Below, piece after piece: positions 23,821 to 33,302 of a stretch of 64,000 bases of DNA. The notes beneath the pieces were generated by a model, which saw nothing but the letters and a program-made list of their open reading frames with translations, made no database searches and was not told the DNA's origin. The stretch spans positions 5,890,001 to 5,954,000 of the forward strand of contig NZ_CP134500.1 in NCBI RefSeq assembly GCF_031760065.1. The letters run 5' to 3'. Each line of letters begins with the position of its first letter. Position 1 is the first letter of the stretch. The position numbers and the translations under genes were made by a program. Source of the DNA: Streptomyces durocortorensis. GTDB taxonomy: Bacteria > Actinomycetota > Actinomycetes > Streptomycetales > Streptomycetaceae.

Positions 23821-25728
23821 ATGCTCCAGGCCATCGGACTCACCAGCACCCCCCGTCGCGGCGCTCCGCCCGCCGTCAACGATCTGACCTTCGAGGCCCC
23901 GCCCGGCCGCGTCACGGCCCTGCTGGGTGCCACGGGTTCAGGCAAGACCGCGGCCCTGCGCCTGATGCTCGAACTCGACGCCGGGCGGGGAGTCGCCTAC
24001 TTCCGGGGTCGGCCGCTGCACCGCATCGCGCACCCGGCGCGCGAAGTGGGCGTGCTCCTCGGTGACGTACCGGGCCATCCCTCGCGGACGGCACGCGGGC
24101 AGCTCCGGATGCTCTGCGCGGCCGCGGGCGTGCCCGCCACCCGGGCCGACGAGGTGCTCGAAGCCGTCGGCCTCGCAGGGCTCGGCGACCAGCGTCTGGG
24201 CACCCTCTCGGTCGGCATGGACCGCAGGCTCGGGCTCGCCTGCGCCCTGCTCGGGGACCCGCACACCCTGGTCCTCGACGAACCCGCCGACGGGCTCTCG
24301 CCGCGCGAGAACAGTTGGCTGTACGGGCTGCTGCGCGCCCACGCGGCCCAGGGAGGAACGGTTCTGTACGCCAGCGGCGACCCCAAGGAGGCGGCCCGCA
24401 CCGCCGACCACGTCGTCACCATCGACGCGGGGCGCCTCGTCGCGGACCAAGGCGTCGCCGACTTCGCCCGCACCCGACTCCGCCCCCGGGTCGTCGTCCG
24501 CACCCCGCATGCGGCCCGGCTGGCCGCCGTGGTCGGGAGGGAGGCGCGGGCCGCTCAGCGCTCCGTCGAGGTTGTCGAGGAGGCGAGTGGGCGGCTGGCG
24601 GTGTACGGCAGCAACTGCGCGGAGATCGGCGACATCGCGTACCGGCACAGTGTTCCGCTACACCAGCTCGCCGATGAGGTCGGCGACGCGGGAACCGCCG
24701 CCCCGCCGGAAGTGGAGCGCGTTGCCCAGCCGACTCGCGGCGCCCACGGTGGACGGCCGACTCCCGGCTCCCATGGTGCACAGCTGACTCCCGGCTCCAG
24801 CGGAGCGCGGCCGGCTCCCGGCTCCGACGGGGCACAGCAAGCCCCCGCCGCCCCCGCCGCCCACGGTGTGCGCCGGGCCCTCGCCGTCCACGGGCCACGC
24901 CGGGCCTCGGACGTAGCCCTGTCCGAGCTGCCGCCCCCGATTCGCGTACGCCCCGCGCGCGGCCCGCTGCGCCCGCTCCGGTACGAACTGCGCCGCTCCC
25001 TCGGCGTCAGGACAACCGCCGCGATCATGGTGGCCGTTCTGCTGACGTCCGCCGCCGTGTCCGTCCTGCTCGCCCGCACGGACGGCACCGCGCTGCCGCG
25101 CCTGCTCGCCGCCTGGCCCGAACTGCTGCCGCTGCCTCCCGCTGCGCTGGGCGCGGGCCTGCTCGGGGCGCTGTCGTTCGGTGACGAGTTCCGCTACCCC
25201 GCGCTCGCCGCCGGTCGCGGCACCGTGCCCCGGAGGCTCGGGCTGCTGCTGGCGAAACTCCTCGTGACCGCGAGCTTCGCGCTCCTGCTCGCGGGCCTCG
25301 CTGTGGGGTGCGACGCGCAGGCCCTGCGGCTCGTGTACGGACCGGAGTTGATCAAGATTCCGGAGAACTCCCTCGCGCTCGGTGCGAGTTGGGCCGGTCT
25401 TGCCGTCGGCTGTGCCTGGGCTGGGCTGCTGGCCGCCGGGGTCTTCCGGGTGGCCGGGGCTGGAATCGCCGCCGTGCTGGCTGTTCCGGTGCTGGTCGTT
25501 CCGCTGGTTCAGAAGGTCTTCGAAGCGCCGTCCGCGAGGTCGGTCGCCGGGCTTCCGGGGCGGCTGCGGGAGCTGGCCTGGTGGCAGCTGCCGCAGGAGG
25601 CCGACCGCTGGGTCCTCGCCGTCGCACAGGTCGTGGCTCAGCCCGTGGGGGCCGCGCTCGCCCTGTCGTTGTCCGTCCTGATCTGTGCGTATCTGTTCAC
25701 CGGCCTTCGAGGAAAGGTGCGTTGGTGA
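23821..25728 (+). CDS. ABC transporter, ATPase and permease in one chain
   Basis: A 635-residue protein. The N-terminal ATPase has Walker A GATGSGKT (36-43), a degenerate signature LSVGMDRRL in place of LSGGQ, and Walker B TLVLDEP. A Gly/Pro/Ala linker near 310-370 contains three 9-residue repeats (27-bp units at 24766-24846). The C-terminal third has about six membrane segments of an ABC-2-like permease. Substrate is unknown. ATG 23821 is chosen over an in-frame ATG at 23746 because the conserved ATPase begins just after it. A single copy of each domain implies a homodimer. Confidence 0.8.
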   Translation: MLQAIGLTSTPRRGAPPAVNDLTFEAPPGRVTALLGATGSGKTAALRLMLELDAGRGVAYFRGRPLHRIAHPAREVGVLLGDVPGHPSRTARGQLRMLCAAAGVPATRADEVLEAVGLAGLGDQRLGTLSVGMDRRLGLACALLGDPHTLVLDEPADGLSPRENSWLYGLLRAHAAQGGTVLYASGDPKEAARTADHVVTIDAGRLVADQGVADFARTRLRPRVVVRTPHAARLAAVVGREARAAQRSVEVVEEASGRLAVYGSNCAEIGDIAYRHSVPLHQLADEVGDAGTAAPPEVERVAQPTRGAHGGRPTPGSHGAQLTPGSSGARPAPGSDGAQQAPAAPAAHGVRRALAVHGPRRASDVALSELPPPIRVRPARGPLRPLRYELRRSLGVRTTAAIMVAVLLTSAAVSVLLARTDGTALPRLLAAWPELLPLPPAALGAGLLGALSFGDEFRYPALAAGRGTVPRRLGLLLAKLLVTASFALLLAGLAVGCDAQALRLVYGPELIKIPENSLALGASWAGLAVGCAWAGLLAAGVFRVAGAGIAAVLAVPVLVVPLVQKVFEAPSARSVAGLPGRLRELAWWQLPQEADRWVLAVAQVVAQPVGAALALSLSVLICAYLFTGLRGKVRW

Positions 25729-25888
25729 TCGCCGCCGTCCCGCGCCGGGAGCGGGGCCGCGAAGCCCCCTGAGAAATGGCCGATTTGTAGGTATATGGCG
25801 TCAATTGTGTAGCCAGCGCCGATCACCCTTTCGTGTGCTTTTCAGCAAAGACCTCAAGGGGCGGGCGAGCCGGGCCGACAAAGGATGC

Positions 25889-26776
25889 GTGAGTACCCTT
25901 GCGCACACCATGATGACCGCCGCCCGCTCCGCCGACTCCGGCCTGGCCGGTCCGGGCGAACTCGACCGCTATCCCTATACGGAGGCGCCGGCCGGCGAGC
26001 GAGCTGTTTCCCGGCCCTGGGGCGGTTCCGATTCCGAGCTGGGACGGGCGAGCCGACGGGGGGCTGCCAGCCGGGGGCGCGGTCTCCACGGCCAACTCGT
26101 CCAGCAGCTGGGCCAGATGATCGTTTCCGGTGACCTCGGCGCGGACCGCCCCCTCGTGCCGGAGGAGATCGGTCAGCGGTTCGAGGTCTCCCGCACCGTC
26201 GTACGCGAGTCCCTGCGCGTGCTCGAAGCCAAGGGGCTGGTCAGCGCGCGCCCCAACGTGGGCACGAGGGTCCGCCCGGTCAGCGACTGGAATCTGCTGG
26301 ACCCCGACATCATCGAATGGCGGGCCTTCGGCCCCCAGCGAGACGATCAGCGCCGCGAGCTGGCCGAGCTCCGCTGGACCATCGAACCGCTCGCCGCCCG
26401 CCTCGCGGCCGGGCACGGCCGGGACGACATCCAGCAGCGCCTCGGCGACATGGTGGAGATCATGGGGCACGCGATGGGGCAGGGGGACGCGATCACCTTC
26501 TCCCGCGCCGACGCGGAGTTCCACTCCCTGCTCATCCAGGCCGCGGGCAACCGGATGCTCGAACACCTCTCCGGCATCGTCTCGGCCGCCCTGCATGTCT
26601 CCGGTGGTCCGGTCACCGGCTGTGACCGCCCCGGTGAGTCCTCCCTCGCCCACCACGCGCGGATCACCGACGCCCTGGCCTCCGGTGACGCCGCGGCCGC
26701 CGAGTCGGCCATGAGGCAGCTGCTCGTCGTCCACCCCGACGTCGAGCGTGTGGTGCCCGCGCCGCGCGAGCACTGA
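25889..26776 (+). CDS. GntR/FadR-family transcriptional regulator
   Basis: A DNA-binding regulator of 295 residues, with a long poorly ordered leader to about residue 65. The GntR winged helix follows (HGQLVQQLGQMIVSGDL then EIGQRFEVSRTVVRESLRVLEAKGLV), and then an FCD ligand-binding domain with metal-type His residues (AEFHSLLIQAAGNRML, SLAHHARITDAL). The likely start is GTG 25889 behind AAGGA; ATG 25910 is an alternative. The ligand is unknown; FCD members bind organic acids. hrdB follows after a terminator. Confidence 0.88.
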   Translation: MSTLAHTMMTAARSADSGLAGPGELDRYPYTEAPAGERAVSRPWGGSDSELGRASRRGAASRGRGLHGQLVQQLGQMIVSGDLGADRPLVPEEIGQRFEVSRTVVRESLRVLEAKGLVSARPNVGTRVRPVSDWNLLDPDIIEWRAFGPQRDDQRRELAELRWTIEPLAARLAAGHGRDDIQQRLGDMVEIMGHAMGQGDAITFSRADAEFHSLLIQAAGNRMLEHLSGIVSAALHVSGGPVTGCDRPGESSLAHHARITDALASGDAAAAESAMRQLLVVHPDVERVVPAPREH

Positions 26777-26805
26777 CCGAAGCACGGCCGGGGCGCCGGG
26801 GCCCT

Positions 26806-26836
26806 GTGTCGCCGGACCGCACGGGTCCGGCGGCAC
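26806..26836 (+). terminator. Terminator after the GntR regulator
   Basis: A 13-bp stem with one G-U pair (26806-26818 with 26824-26836) and a five-base loop, followed by AATT. Confidence 0.75.
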
Positions 26837-27100
26837 AATTGTGGGGAGATGTCATCCCTGGGTCGGTTGGTCGCGAATGAGGTGTGACTCGGGCCACGCG
26901 GATTGGGCGTAACACTCCTCGAAGCAGCGCGATGACTTAAGAGGTGACCGCCGCGGAAGGAATACAGCAGGCCCTGAGGGCGCTGTGCAGTTCTGAGGCC
27001 AAACCCGCGCCGTCGGCGACATCCCCAGTCGACGGTCGTCGGTTCCAGCCCTCTCCAGGGCGGGGCCGGAAGCCGTTTCCATCGTTCCGAGAGGTTGTTC
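26837..27100 (+). other. hrdB upstream region and leader
   Basis: About 264 bases between the terminator and the hrdB start. It must carry the hrdB promoters. I looked for a SigR-type GGAAT-N18-GTT promoter, known for hrdB in S. coelicolor, and did not find one with correct spacing. There is no supported small gene. Confidence 0.4.
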
Positions 27101-28648
27101 GTGTCGGCCAGCACATCCCGTACGCTCCCGCCGGAGATCGCCGAGTCCGAGTCTGTGATGGCGCTCATCGAGCGGGGAAAGGCTGATGGGCAGATCGCCG
27201 GCGATGACGTGCGTCGGGCCTTCGAGGCTGACCAGATTCCGCCAACCCAGTGGAAGAACGTTCTGCGCAGCCTCAACCAGATCCTCGAGGAAGAGGGTGT
27301 GACGCTGATGGTCAGTGCCGCGGAGTCGCCGAAGCGCGCCCGCAAGAGCGTCGCAGCGAAGAGCCCGGTCAAGCGCACCGCCACCAAGACCGTCGCGGCG
27401 AAGACCGCCGTGACCAGGACCGTCGCGGCCACCGCCGCGCCGACGGCCGAGAGCGCGGGCGCGGTGGCCGATGACGCCGTCGCGGCCGCTCCGGCCAAGA
27501 AGACCGCCGCCAAGAAGACGGCTGCAAAGAAGACCGCCGCGAAGAAGACGGTGGCCAAGAAGACAGCGGCGAAGAAGTCCGGCAAGCAGGACGACGAGCT
27601 CCTCGACGGCGACGAGGCTGTCGAGGAAGTCAAGGCCGGCAAGGGCGAGGAAGAGGAGGGCGAGGGCGAGAACAAGGGCTTCGTCCTCTCCGACGACGAC
27701 GATGACGACGCACCTGCCCAGCAGGTCGCCGTCGCCGGCGCCACCGCCGACCCGGTCAAGGACTACCTGAAGCAGATCGGCAAGGTTCCCCTCCTCAACG
27801 CCGAGCAGGAGGTCGAGCTCGCCAAGCGCATCGAGGCCGGTCTCTTCGCCGAGGACAAGCTGGCGAACGCCGACAAGCTCGCGCCGAAGCTCAAGCGCGA
27901 GCTGGAGATCATCGCCGAGGACGGCCGCCGCGCCAAGAACCACCTCCTGGAGGCCAACCTCCGTCTGGTGGTCTCCCTGGCCAAGCGTTACACCGGTCGC
28001 GGCATGCTCTTCCTGGACCTGATCCAGGAGGGCAACCTCGGTCTGATCCGCGCGGTGGAGAAGTTCGACTACACCAAGGGCTACAAGTTCTCCACGTACG
28101 CCACCTGGTGGATCCGTCAGGCGATCACCCGCGCCATGGCCGACCAGGCCCGCACCATCCGTATCCCGGTGCACATGGTCGAGGTCATCAACAAGCTCGC
28201 GCGTGTGCAGCGCCAGATGCTCCAGGACCTGGGCCGTGAGCCCACCCCGGAGGAGCTGGCCAAGGAGCTCGACATGACCCCCGAGAAGGTCATCGAGGTC
28301 CAGAAATACGGCCGCGAGCCGATCTCGCTGCACACCCCGCTCGGCGAGGACGGCGACAGCGAGTTCGGTGACCTGATCGAGGACTCCGAGGCCGTCGTCC
28401 CGGCGGACGCGGTCAGCTTCACGCTCCTCCAGGAGCAGCTGCACTCGGTGCTCGACACGCTCTCCGAGCGTGAGGCCGGCGTGGTCTCGATGCGCTTCGG
28501 ACTCACCGACGGTCAGCCCAAGACGCTGGACGAGATCGGCAAGGTCTACGGCGTGACGCGCGAGCGCATCCGTCAGATCGAGTCGAAGACGATGTCGAAG
28601 CTTCGACACCCGTCGCGCTCGCAGGTTCTGCGCGACTACCTCGACTAG
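27101..28648 (+). CDS. hrdB: Principal (primary) sigma factor HrdB
   Basis: The essential housekeeping sigma factor that directs RNA polymerase to most promoters. The 515-residue product starts with region 1.1 (about 1-75), then a Lys/Ala-rich arm with repeated [12 protein letters not shown] and an acidic stretch ([14 protein letters not shown]). Region 1.2 starts at [11 protein letters not shown], region 2 contains [17 protein letters not shown] and [13 protein letters not shown], and region 4 contains [16 protein letters not shown] and [12 protein letters not shown]. Start GTG 27101 follows GAGAGG; no ATG suits. A hairpin follows the stop. Confidence 0.98.
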   Translation: MSASTSRTLPPEIAESESVMALIERGKADGQIAGDDVRRAFEADQIPPTQWKNVLRSLNQILEEEGVTLMVSAAESPKRARKSVAAKSPVKRTATKTVAAKTAVTRTVAATAAPTAESAGAVADDAVAAAPAKKTAAKKTAAKKTAAKKTVAKKTAAKKSGKQDDELLDGDEAVEEVKAGKGEEEEGEGENKGFVLSDDDDDDAPAQQVAVAGATADPVKDYLKQIGKVPLLNAEQEVELAKRIEAGLFAEDKLANADKLAPKLKRELEIIAEDGRRAKNHLLEANLRLVVSLAKRYTGRGMLFLDLIQEGNLGLIRAVEKFDYTKGYKFSTYATWWIRQAITRAMADQARTIRIPVHMVEVINKLARVQRQMLQDLGREPTPEELAKELDMTPEKVIEVQKYGREPISLHTPLGEDGDSEFGDLIEDSEAVVPADAVSFTLLQEQLHSVLDTLSEREAGVVSMRFGLTDGQPKTLDEIGKVYGVTRERIRQIESKTMSKLRHPSRSQVLRDYLD

Positions 28649-28704
28649 GAGTCGCGAGTACCTCGGTCGAGCGCGAGGACGGCCGAGCGCGAGAACGACC
28701 GGCC

Positions 28705-28741
28705 GAGGGCCCGGAACCCCCCCCAGGGGATCCGGGCCCTC
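28705..28741 (+). terminator. Terminator after hrdB
   Basis: A perfect 11-bp stem (28705-28715 with 28731-28741) around a C-rich 15-base loop, 57 bases after the hrdB stop. Confidence 0.8.
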
Positions 28742-28821
28742 CGGCGTGTCCTCGGGTGCGGACAGCGGGAGCCTGGATCACGCTGGGTGGATTGTCTTTC
28801 ACCTCAGCGTCAGGAGCCTCC

Positions 28822-29652
28822 ATGCCCCGTTCCGTAGTCCGTGCCCTGACCGGGGTGCTGGCCCTGGCCGCTGCGACGGCCGTGCTGCCGCTCGCCTCCC
28901 CTGCCCCGGCAGTCGCGGACAGCATCATCGTCGGCGGGCAGCCCACACCCGTGGCGGACAGCCCCTGGGTGGTGGCCCTGTCGAGCCGTGACAGGTTCGG
29001 GGGAGCGAGGTCCGGCCAGTTCTGCGGCGGGGTCGCCGTGGCGCCCACGAAGATCCTGACGGTCGCCCACTGTCTGGGTGACGAGGCGCTCGGCGGACCG
29101 GCGAACCGGGTGAAGGACCTGCTGGTCATCTCGGGGCGCGCGCGGCTGAGCGATTCCGGCGGCCTGGAGACCCCGGTCCGGGACATCTGGGTGAATCCGG
29201 CGTACGACCCCGGCTCCAACGCCGGCGACCTCGCGGTGCTGACCCTGGCCCGGGCGCTGCCCAGGAGCAGCGTCATCCCGATGGCGCGGGCCGGGGACGC
29301 CGCCTACCGGGCCGGGACGGCCGCGGACGTCTACGGGTGGGGTGACACGACGGGCAGCGGCACCTACTCCTCCGTACTGCGCTCCGCGCGGGTCCATGTC
29401 CTGTCTGACCGCGACTGCGCGCGCGCCTACCCGGGCGGCAAGGAGGGTACGTACGACGCCTCGGCGATGCTCTGCGCGGGCGAACGCGTAGGGGGCCGGG
29501 ACGCGTGCCAGGGGGACAGCGGAGGGCCGCTGGTGGCCCGTGGGCGGCTCATCGGCCTGGTGTCCTGGGGCAGCGGCTGCGGTCGGGCGGGCAGCCCCGG
29601 GGTGTACACGCGGGTCTCGGCCGCCCTGGAGTGGGCCGCGGGCCGCATCTGA
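28822..29652 (+). CDS. Secreted trypsin-like serine protease (S1 family)
   Basis: A 276-residue exported protease. A signal peptide with charged start and hydrophobic core occupies about 1-32, ending SPAPAVA. The mature chain probably begins at the trypsin-like IIVGG (35-39). The catalytic triad is complete: His83 (TVAHC), Asp136 (GDLAVL) and Ser233 (GDSGGPL). Asp at the CQGDS position fits trypsin-like cleavage after Lys/Arg. ATG 28822 follows a GGAG site; a start at 28756 would put extra residues before the signal peptide. It has its own terminator. Confidence 0.93.
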   Translation: MPRSVVRALTGVLALAAATAVLPLASPAPAVADSIIVGGQPTPVADSPWVVALSSRDRFGGARSGQFCGGVAVAPTKILTVAHCLGDEALGGPANRVKDLLVISGRARLSDSGGLETPVRDIWVNPAYDPGSNAGDLAVLTLARALPRSSVIPMARAGDAAYRAGTAADVYGWGDTTGSGTYSSVLRSARVHVLSDRDCARAYPGGKEGTYDASAMLCAGERVGGRDACQGDSGGPLVARGRLIGLVSWGSGCGRAGSPGVYTRVSAALEWAAGRI

Positions 29653-29727
29653 AGCGGCCCGCCCGGCGCGGAGGCGGCGAGAACTGCGGATACGCGGGGA
29701 CGGTGAGAGCCGCGGATACGACGAGAA

Positions 29728-29759
29728 CGGGCGGCTCCCCCCGGTGGGGGAGCCGCCCG
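29728..29759. terminator. Terminator between the protease gene and a convergent small gene
   Basis: A perfect 13-bp stem (29728-29740 with 29747-29759) and a six-base loop, lying between convergent stops at 29652 and 29806. Confidence 0.85.
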
Positions 29760-29805
29760 TCGGCTGGTCCTGGACCAGCCCCTGGCTCGTCGTGGATGCG
29801 AGGTG

Positions 29806-30039
29806 TCAGTGTTGGTCCTCGTCGGCGGCGGCCGTCTGCACGGCGGTGAGCCGATCCGTCTCATCCTGTATTTCCGCGGCGATCTTCTTGAGTTCCGGCT
29901 CGAACTTGCGTCCGTGGTGGGCGCAGAAGAGCAGTTCACCGCCGCTGATCAGGACGACGCGCAGATAGGCCTGGGCGCCGCAACGGTCACAGCGGTCTGC
30001 TGCGGTCAGCGGGCTCGCGGGGGTCAGAACAGTAGTCAC
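29806..30039 (-). CDS. Small zinc-ribbon-like protein (DUF7455 type)
   Basis: A 77-residue protein with CDRC at 17-20 and CAHH at 39-42, giving a likely four-ligand zinc site, and a helical acidic C-terminus. I recall this protein as conserved next to the parE gene in actinobacteria. Function is unknown. It diverges from parE across a 447-bp region. ATG 30039 fits the Cys spacing. Confidence 0.75.
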   Translation of the reverse strand: MTTVLTPASPLTAADRCDRCGAQAYLRVVLISGGELLFCAHHGRKFEPELKKIAAEIQDETDRLTAVQTAAADEDQH

Positions 30040-30486
30040 GTCGCCTCTTCTCTAGCTCGACGAGCTGTCGTACCAGGGTCAACATCCAACCAGGCCGAAA
30101 ACGTTCCCGCTCGTGGCTTTTCTTCGAAACTTCTTCTCGGTGTGGCTGTCTGTTGCCGGTTGGCGGCGAATGTGCCGTATGCGGAGCGCTACGGTTTCGC
30201 ATTGCTTGTCTTGGGGGTGTGTCCCGCCGGCCGGCTTGCCGGTTTGTTCATGAGGACGTGCCCGGAGCCTAAATGGTTCATGCGTCGAAGGGAACGTGAT
30301 GTGCACGTCACTCCAACGAATGATCGAACATCCATGCGAGCCTGGATGAGGCTCGACTAGCATGAGGATTCCCCGAGGGTGGCGTTACAACCGCTCTACC
30401 AGGCCTCTGTAGGCTCTCAGCGGCAACCGAAGCCCAGCCCGATACCCACCGGGGCCCCAGATGAAATTCAGCGAGGAGCGAACCGC
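30040..30486. other. Divergent intergenic region upstream of parE (447 bp)
   Basis: Less G+C-rich than its surroundings, with several T-rich runs, as in promoter DNA. A 16-bp imperfect palindrome GTGATGTGCACGTCAC sits at 30296-30311. No gene supported by codon use is present. Confidence 0.45.
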
Positions 30487-32613
30487 GTGACCGCCGAAAC
30501 GTCCGTGCCGTCCACCGCGATGCTGGCCGCAGCAGGCGGCGACCGGGACAGCTCCAACTACACCGCGCGGCACCTCCTCGTCCTCGAAGGGCTGGAGGCC
30601 GTCCGCAAGCGCCCCGGGATGTACATCGGGTCCACCGACAGCCGCGGCCTCATGCACTGCCTCTGGGAGATCATCGACAACTCCGTCGACGAGGCGCTGG
30701 GCGGCTACTGCGACCAGATCGAGGTCATCCTCCACGACGACGCCTCCGTGGAGGTCCGGGACAACGGCCGCGGCATCCCGGTCGACGTCGAGCCCAAGAC
30801 CGGGCTCTCCGGCATCGAGGTCGTCATGACCAAGCTGCATGCCGGAGGCAAGTTCGGCGGCGGCTCCTACGCGGCCTCCGGGGGCCTCCACGGCGTCGGC
30901 GCCTCCGTGGTCAACGCACTCTCCGCCCGTCTGGACGTCGAGGTCGACCGCAACAGCGCGACCCACTCCATCAGCTTCCGGCGCGGCGTCCCCGGCATGT
31001 TCACCGAGCAGGGGCCGGACAGCCCGTTCGACCCGGCCAACGGCCTGCGCAAGGGCAAGCGCGTCCCCAAGACCCGCACGGGTACCCGGGTGCGGTATTG
31101 GGCGGACCGCCAGATCTTCCTCAAGGACGCCAAGCTCAACCTGGAGACGCTCTACCAGCGGGCCCGCCAGACGGCCTTCCTCGTCCCCGGCCTCACGATC
31201 ATCGTCCGCGACGAGCGGGGGCTCGACGGCGAGGGCAAGACCGAAGAGACGTTCCGTTTCGACGGCGGCATCAGCGAGTTCTGCGAGTACCTCGCCCAGG
31301 ACAAGGCCGTCTGCGACGTCCAGCGGCTGACCGGCACGGGCACCTTCAAGGAGACCGTTCCCGTCCTCGACGACCTCGGCCACATGACCGCCACCGAGGT
31401 CACCCGCGAGCTCGGCGTCGACATCGCGCTGCGCTGGGGCACCGGCTACGACACCACCGTCCGGTCCTTCGTCAACATCATCGCCACCCCCAAGGGCGGC
31501 ACCCACGTCAGCGGCTTCGAGCGCTCCCTCACCAAGACGGTGAACGAGGCGCTGCGCTCCGCGAAGATGCTGCGGGTCGCCGAGGACGACGTCGTCAAGG
31601 ACGACGCCCTCGAAGGGCTCACGGCCGTCGTCACCGTACGGCTGGCGGAGCCGCAGTTCGAGGGGCAGACCAAGGAGGTGCTCGGCACCTCGGCGGCCAA
31701 CCGGATCGTGGCCAACGTGGTCGCCAAGGAGCTCAAGGCCTTCCTGACCTCCACCAAGCGGGATGCCAAGGCCCAGGCCCGGGCGGTCCTGGAGAAGGCG
31801 GTCGCCGCCGCCCGCACCCGGATCGCGGCCCGGCAGCACAAGGACGCCCAGCGCCGCAAGACCGCGCTGGAATCCTCCTCGCTGCCCGCCAAGCTCGCCG
31901 ACTGCCGCAGCGACGACGTCGAGCGCAGCGAGCTCTTCATCGTCGAGGGCGACTCGGCGCTCGGCACCGCCAAGCTGGCCCGGAACAGCGAGTTCCAGGC
32001 GCTGCTGCCGATCCGCGGAAAGATCCTCAACGTACAGAAGTCGTCCGTCTCGGACATGCTCAAGAACGCCGAGTGCGGTGCGATCATCCAGGTCATAGGA
32101 GCCGGGTCCGGGCGGACCTTCGACATCGACGCCGCGCGCTACGGGAAGATCGTCCTGCTGGTGGACGCCGACGTCGACGGCGCCCACATCCGCTGCCTGC
32201 TGCTGACCCTCTTCCAGCGCTACATGCGCCCGATGGTCGAGGCCGGACGGGTTTTCGCCGCGGTGCCGCCGCTCCACCGGATCGAGCTGGTCCAGCCCAA
32301 GAAGGGGCAGGACAAGTACGTCTACACCTACTCCGACAGCGAGCTGCGCCAGACCCTCCTGGAGTTCCAGCGCAAGAACGTCCGGATCAAGGAGTCGATC
32401 CAGCGCTACAAGGGCCTGGGCGAGATGGACGCCGACCAGCTGGCCGAGACGACGATGGACCCGCGCCACCGCACCCTGCGGCGCATCAACATCGGGGACC
32501 TGGAATCCTCCGAGCAGGTCTTCGACCTGCTGATGGGCAACGAGGTCGCGCCCCGCAAGGAGTTCATCACCAGCTCGGCGGCCACCCTGGACCGCTCGCG
32601 CATCGACGCCTGA
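30487..32613 (+). CDS. parE: Topoisomerase IV subunit B (ParE)
   Basis: The ATPase subunit of the type II topoisomerase that unlinks daughter chromosomes. The 708-residue chain has a GHKL ATPase domain (EIIDNSVDEALGG, DNGRGIPV, SGGLHGVGASVVNALS) and a TOPRIM domain (FIVEGDSALGTAK, then VDADVDGAHIRCLLLTLFQRY). It also has the conserved tail TMDPRHRTLRRINI. Separation from parC rather than a gyrA neighbour, and the lack of a GyrA box in the partner at 39051-41504, point to topoisomerase IV. Start GTG 30487 follows GAGGAG. Confidence 0.95.
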   Translation: MTAETSVPSTAMLAAAGGDRDSSNYTARHLLVLEGLEAVRKRPGMYIGSTDSRGLMHCLWEIIDNSVDEALGGYCDQIEVILHDDASVEVRDNGRGIPVDVEPKTGLSGIEVVMTKLHAGGKFGGGSYAASGGLHGVGASVVNALSARLDVEVDRNSATHSISFRRGVPGMFTEQGPDSPFDPANGLRKGKRVPKTRTGTRVRYWADRQIFLKDAKLNLETLYQRARQTAFLVPGLTIIVRDERGLDGEGKTEETFRFDGGISEFCEYLAQDKAVCDVQRLTGTGTFKETVPVLDDLGHMTATEVTRELGVDIALRWGTGYDTTVRSFVNIIATPKGGTHVSGFERSLTKTVNEALRSAKMLRVAEDDVVKDDALEGLTAVVTVRLAEPQFEGQTKEVLGTSAANRIVANVVAKELKAFLTSTKRDAKAQARAVLEKAVAAARTRIAARQHKDAQRRKTALESSSLPAKLADCRSDDVERSELFIVEGDSALGTAKLARNSEFQALLPIRGKILNVQKSSVSDMLKNAECGAIIQVIGAGSGRTFDIDAARYGKIVLLVDADVDGAHIRCLLLTLFQRYMRPMVEAGRVFAAVPPLHRIELVQPKKGQDKYVYTYSDSELRQTLLEFQRKNVRIKESIQRYKGLGEMDADQLAETTMDPRHRTLRRINIGDLESSEQVFDLLMGNEVAPRKEFITSSAATLDRSRIDA

Positions 32614-32626
32614 CCCTCGAGGGTCC

Positions 32627-32667
32627 GCCCGGCCCCCGCTCCCGGACCACCGGGGCGGGGGCCGGGC
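32627..32667 (+). terminator. Terminator after parE
   Basis: A perfect 13-bp G+C stem (32627-32639 with 32655-32667), 14 bases past the parE stop. Confidence 0.85.
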
Positions 32668-32810
32668 GCGTTCCCGGGATTCGCGCAGCCGTCCGGGACT
32701 TCTGTCACCTGAAGGGGTGAAGCCGGGCGAATGGCTCGCCGGGGATCTTCCCGAACGGCCCATGGTTGGGTATGCGGCCGAAGGGGTCCGTGGACCAGGG
32801 GAGTTGCGCG

Positions 32811-33302
32811 GTGGAGAAGGAAGCAGGGCCGGAGGCCGCAGGAGTGCGGCTCGACGACCCGTGGGACGACGTGCCGGTCTCGGGCTGGGGCGACGAGGAC
32901 GGCACGGCGGGGCCGGATGCGGCCCCCAGCGCGGCCGACATCTATCTGGAGGTGCACCGCAGCGCCGCCTTCCGCGAGGTGCGCCGCCGCTACCGCCGCT
33001 TCGTGGTGCCCGCCGCCCTCGCCTTCCTCCTCTGGTATCTCGCCTACGTCGTCGCCGCGACCAGTGCGCCCGAGCTGATGGCCCGCCCGGTCGTCGGCGC
33101 GGTCAATGTGGCGATGGTGGCCGGGCTCGGCCAGTTCCTCACCACCTTCCTGCTGACCTGGGCGTACGCACGGCACGCGCGGCTCCGCAGGGACCGGGCC
33201 GCACTCGACCTGCGGTGGGACACCCAGGAGATGACGAGGGGACTCGGACAGAACATGGCCAGAGGCCTGGGCCAGGAGATGACGAGGGGGCCCGTACGTT
33301 GA
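32811..33302 (+). CDS. DUF485 membrane protein
   Basis: A 163-residue protein with an acidic N-terminus and two membrane segments (about 77-97 and 108-130: VVPAALAFLLWYLAYVVAA and VAMVAGLGQFLTTFLLTWAYA). This is the YjcH/DUF485 pattern, usually encoded just before an acetate/solute symporter, as here. Residues 140-163 contain an MTRGLGQ/MARGLGQ repeat. GTG 32811 has a GGGGAG site. The stop overlaps the start of the symporter gene, so translation is coupled. Confidence 0.82.
   Translation: MEKEAGPEAAGVRLDDPWDDVPVSGWGDEDGTAGPDAAPSAADIYLEVHRSAAFREVRRRYRRFVVPAALAFLLWYLAYVVAATSAPELMARPVVGAVNVAMVAGLGQFLTTFLLTWAYARHARLRRDRAALDLRWDTQEMTRGLGQNMARGLGQEMTRGPVR

Noticed and set aside
26950..27100. SigR-type promoter for hrdB
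   Set aside because: GGAAT occurs at 26959-26963, but the nearest GTT is 26 bases away instead of about 18.
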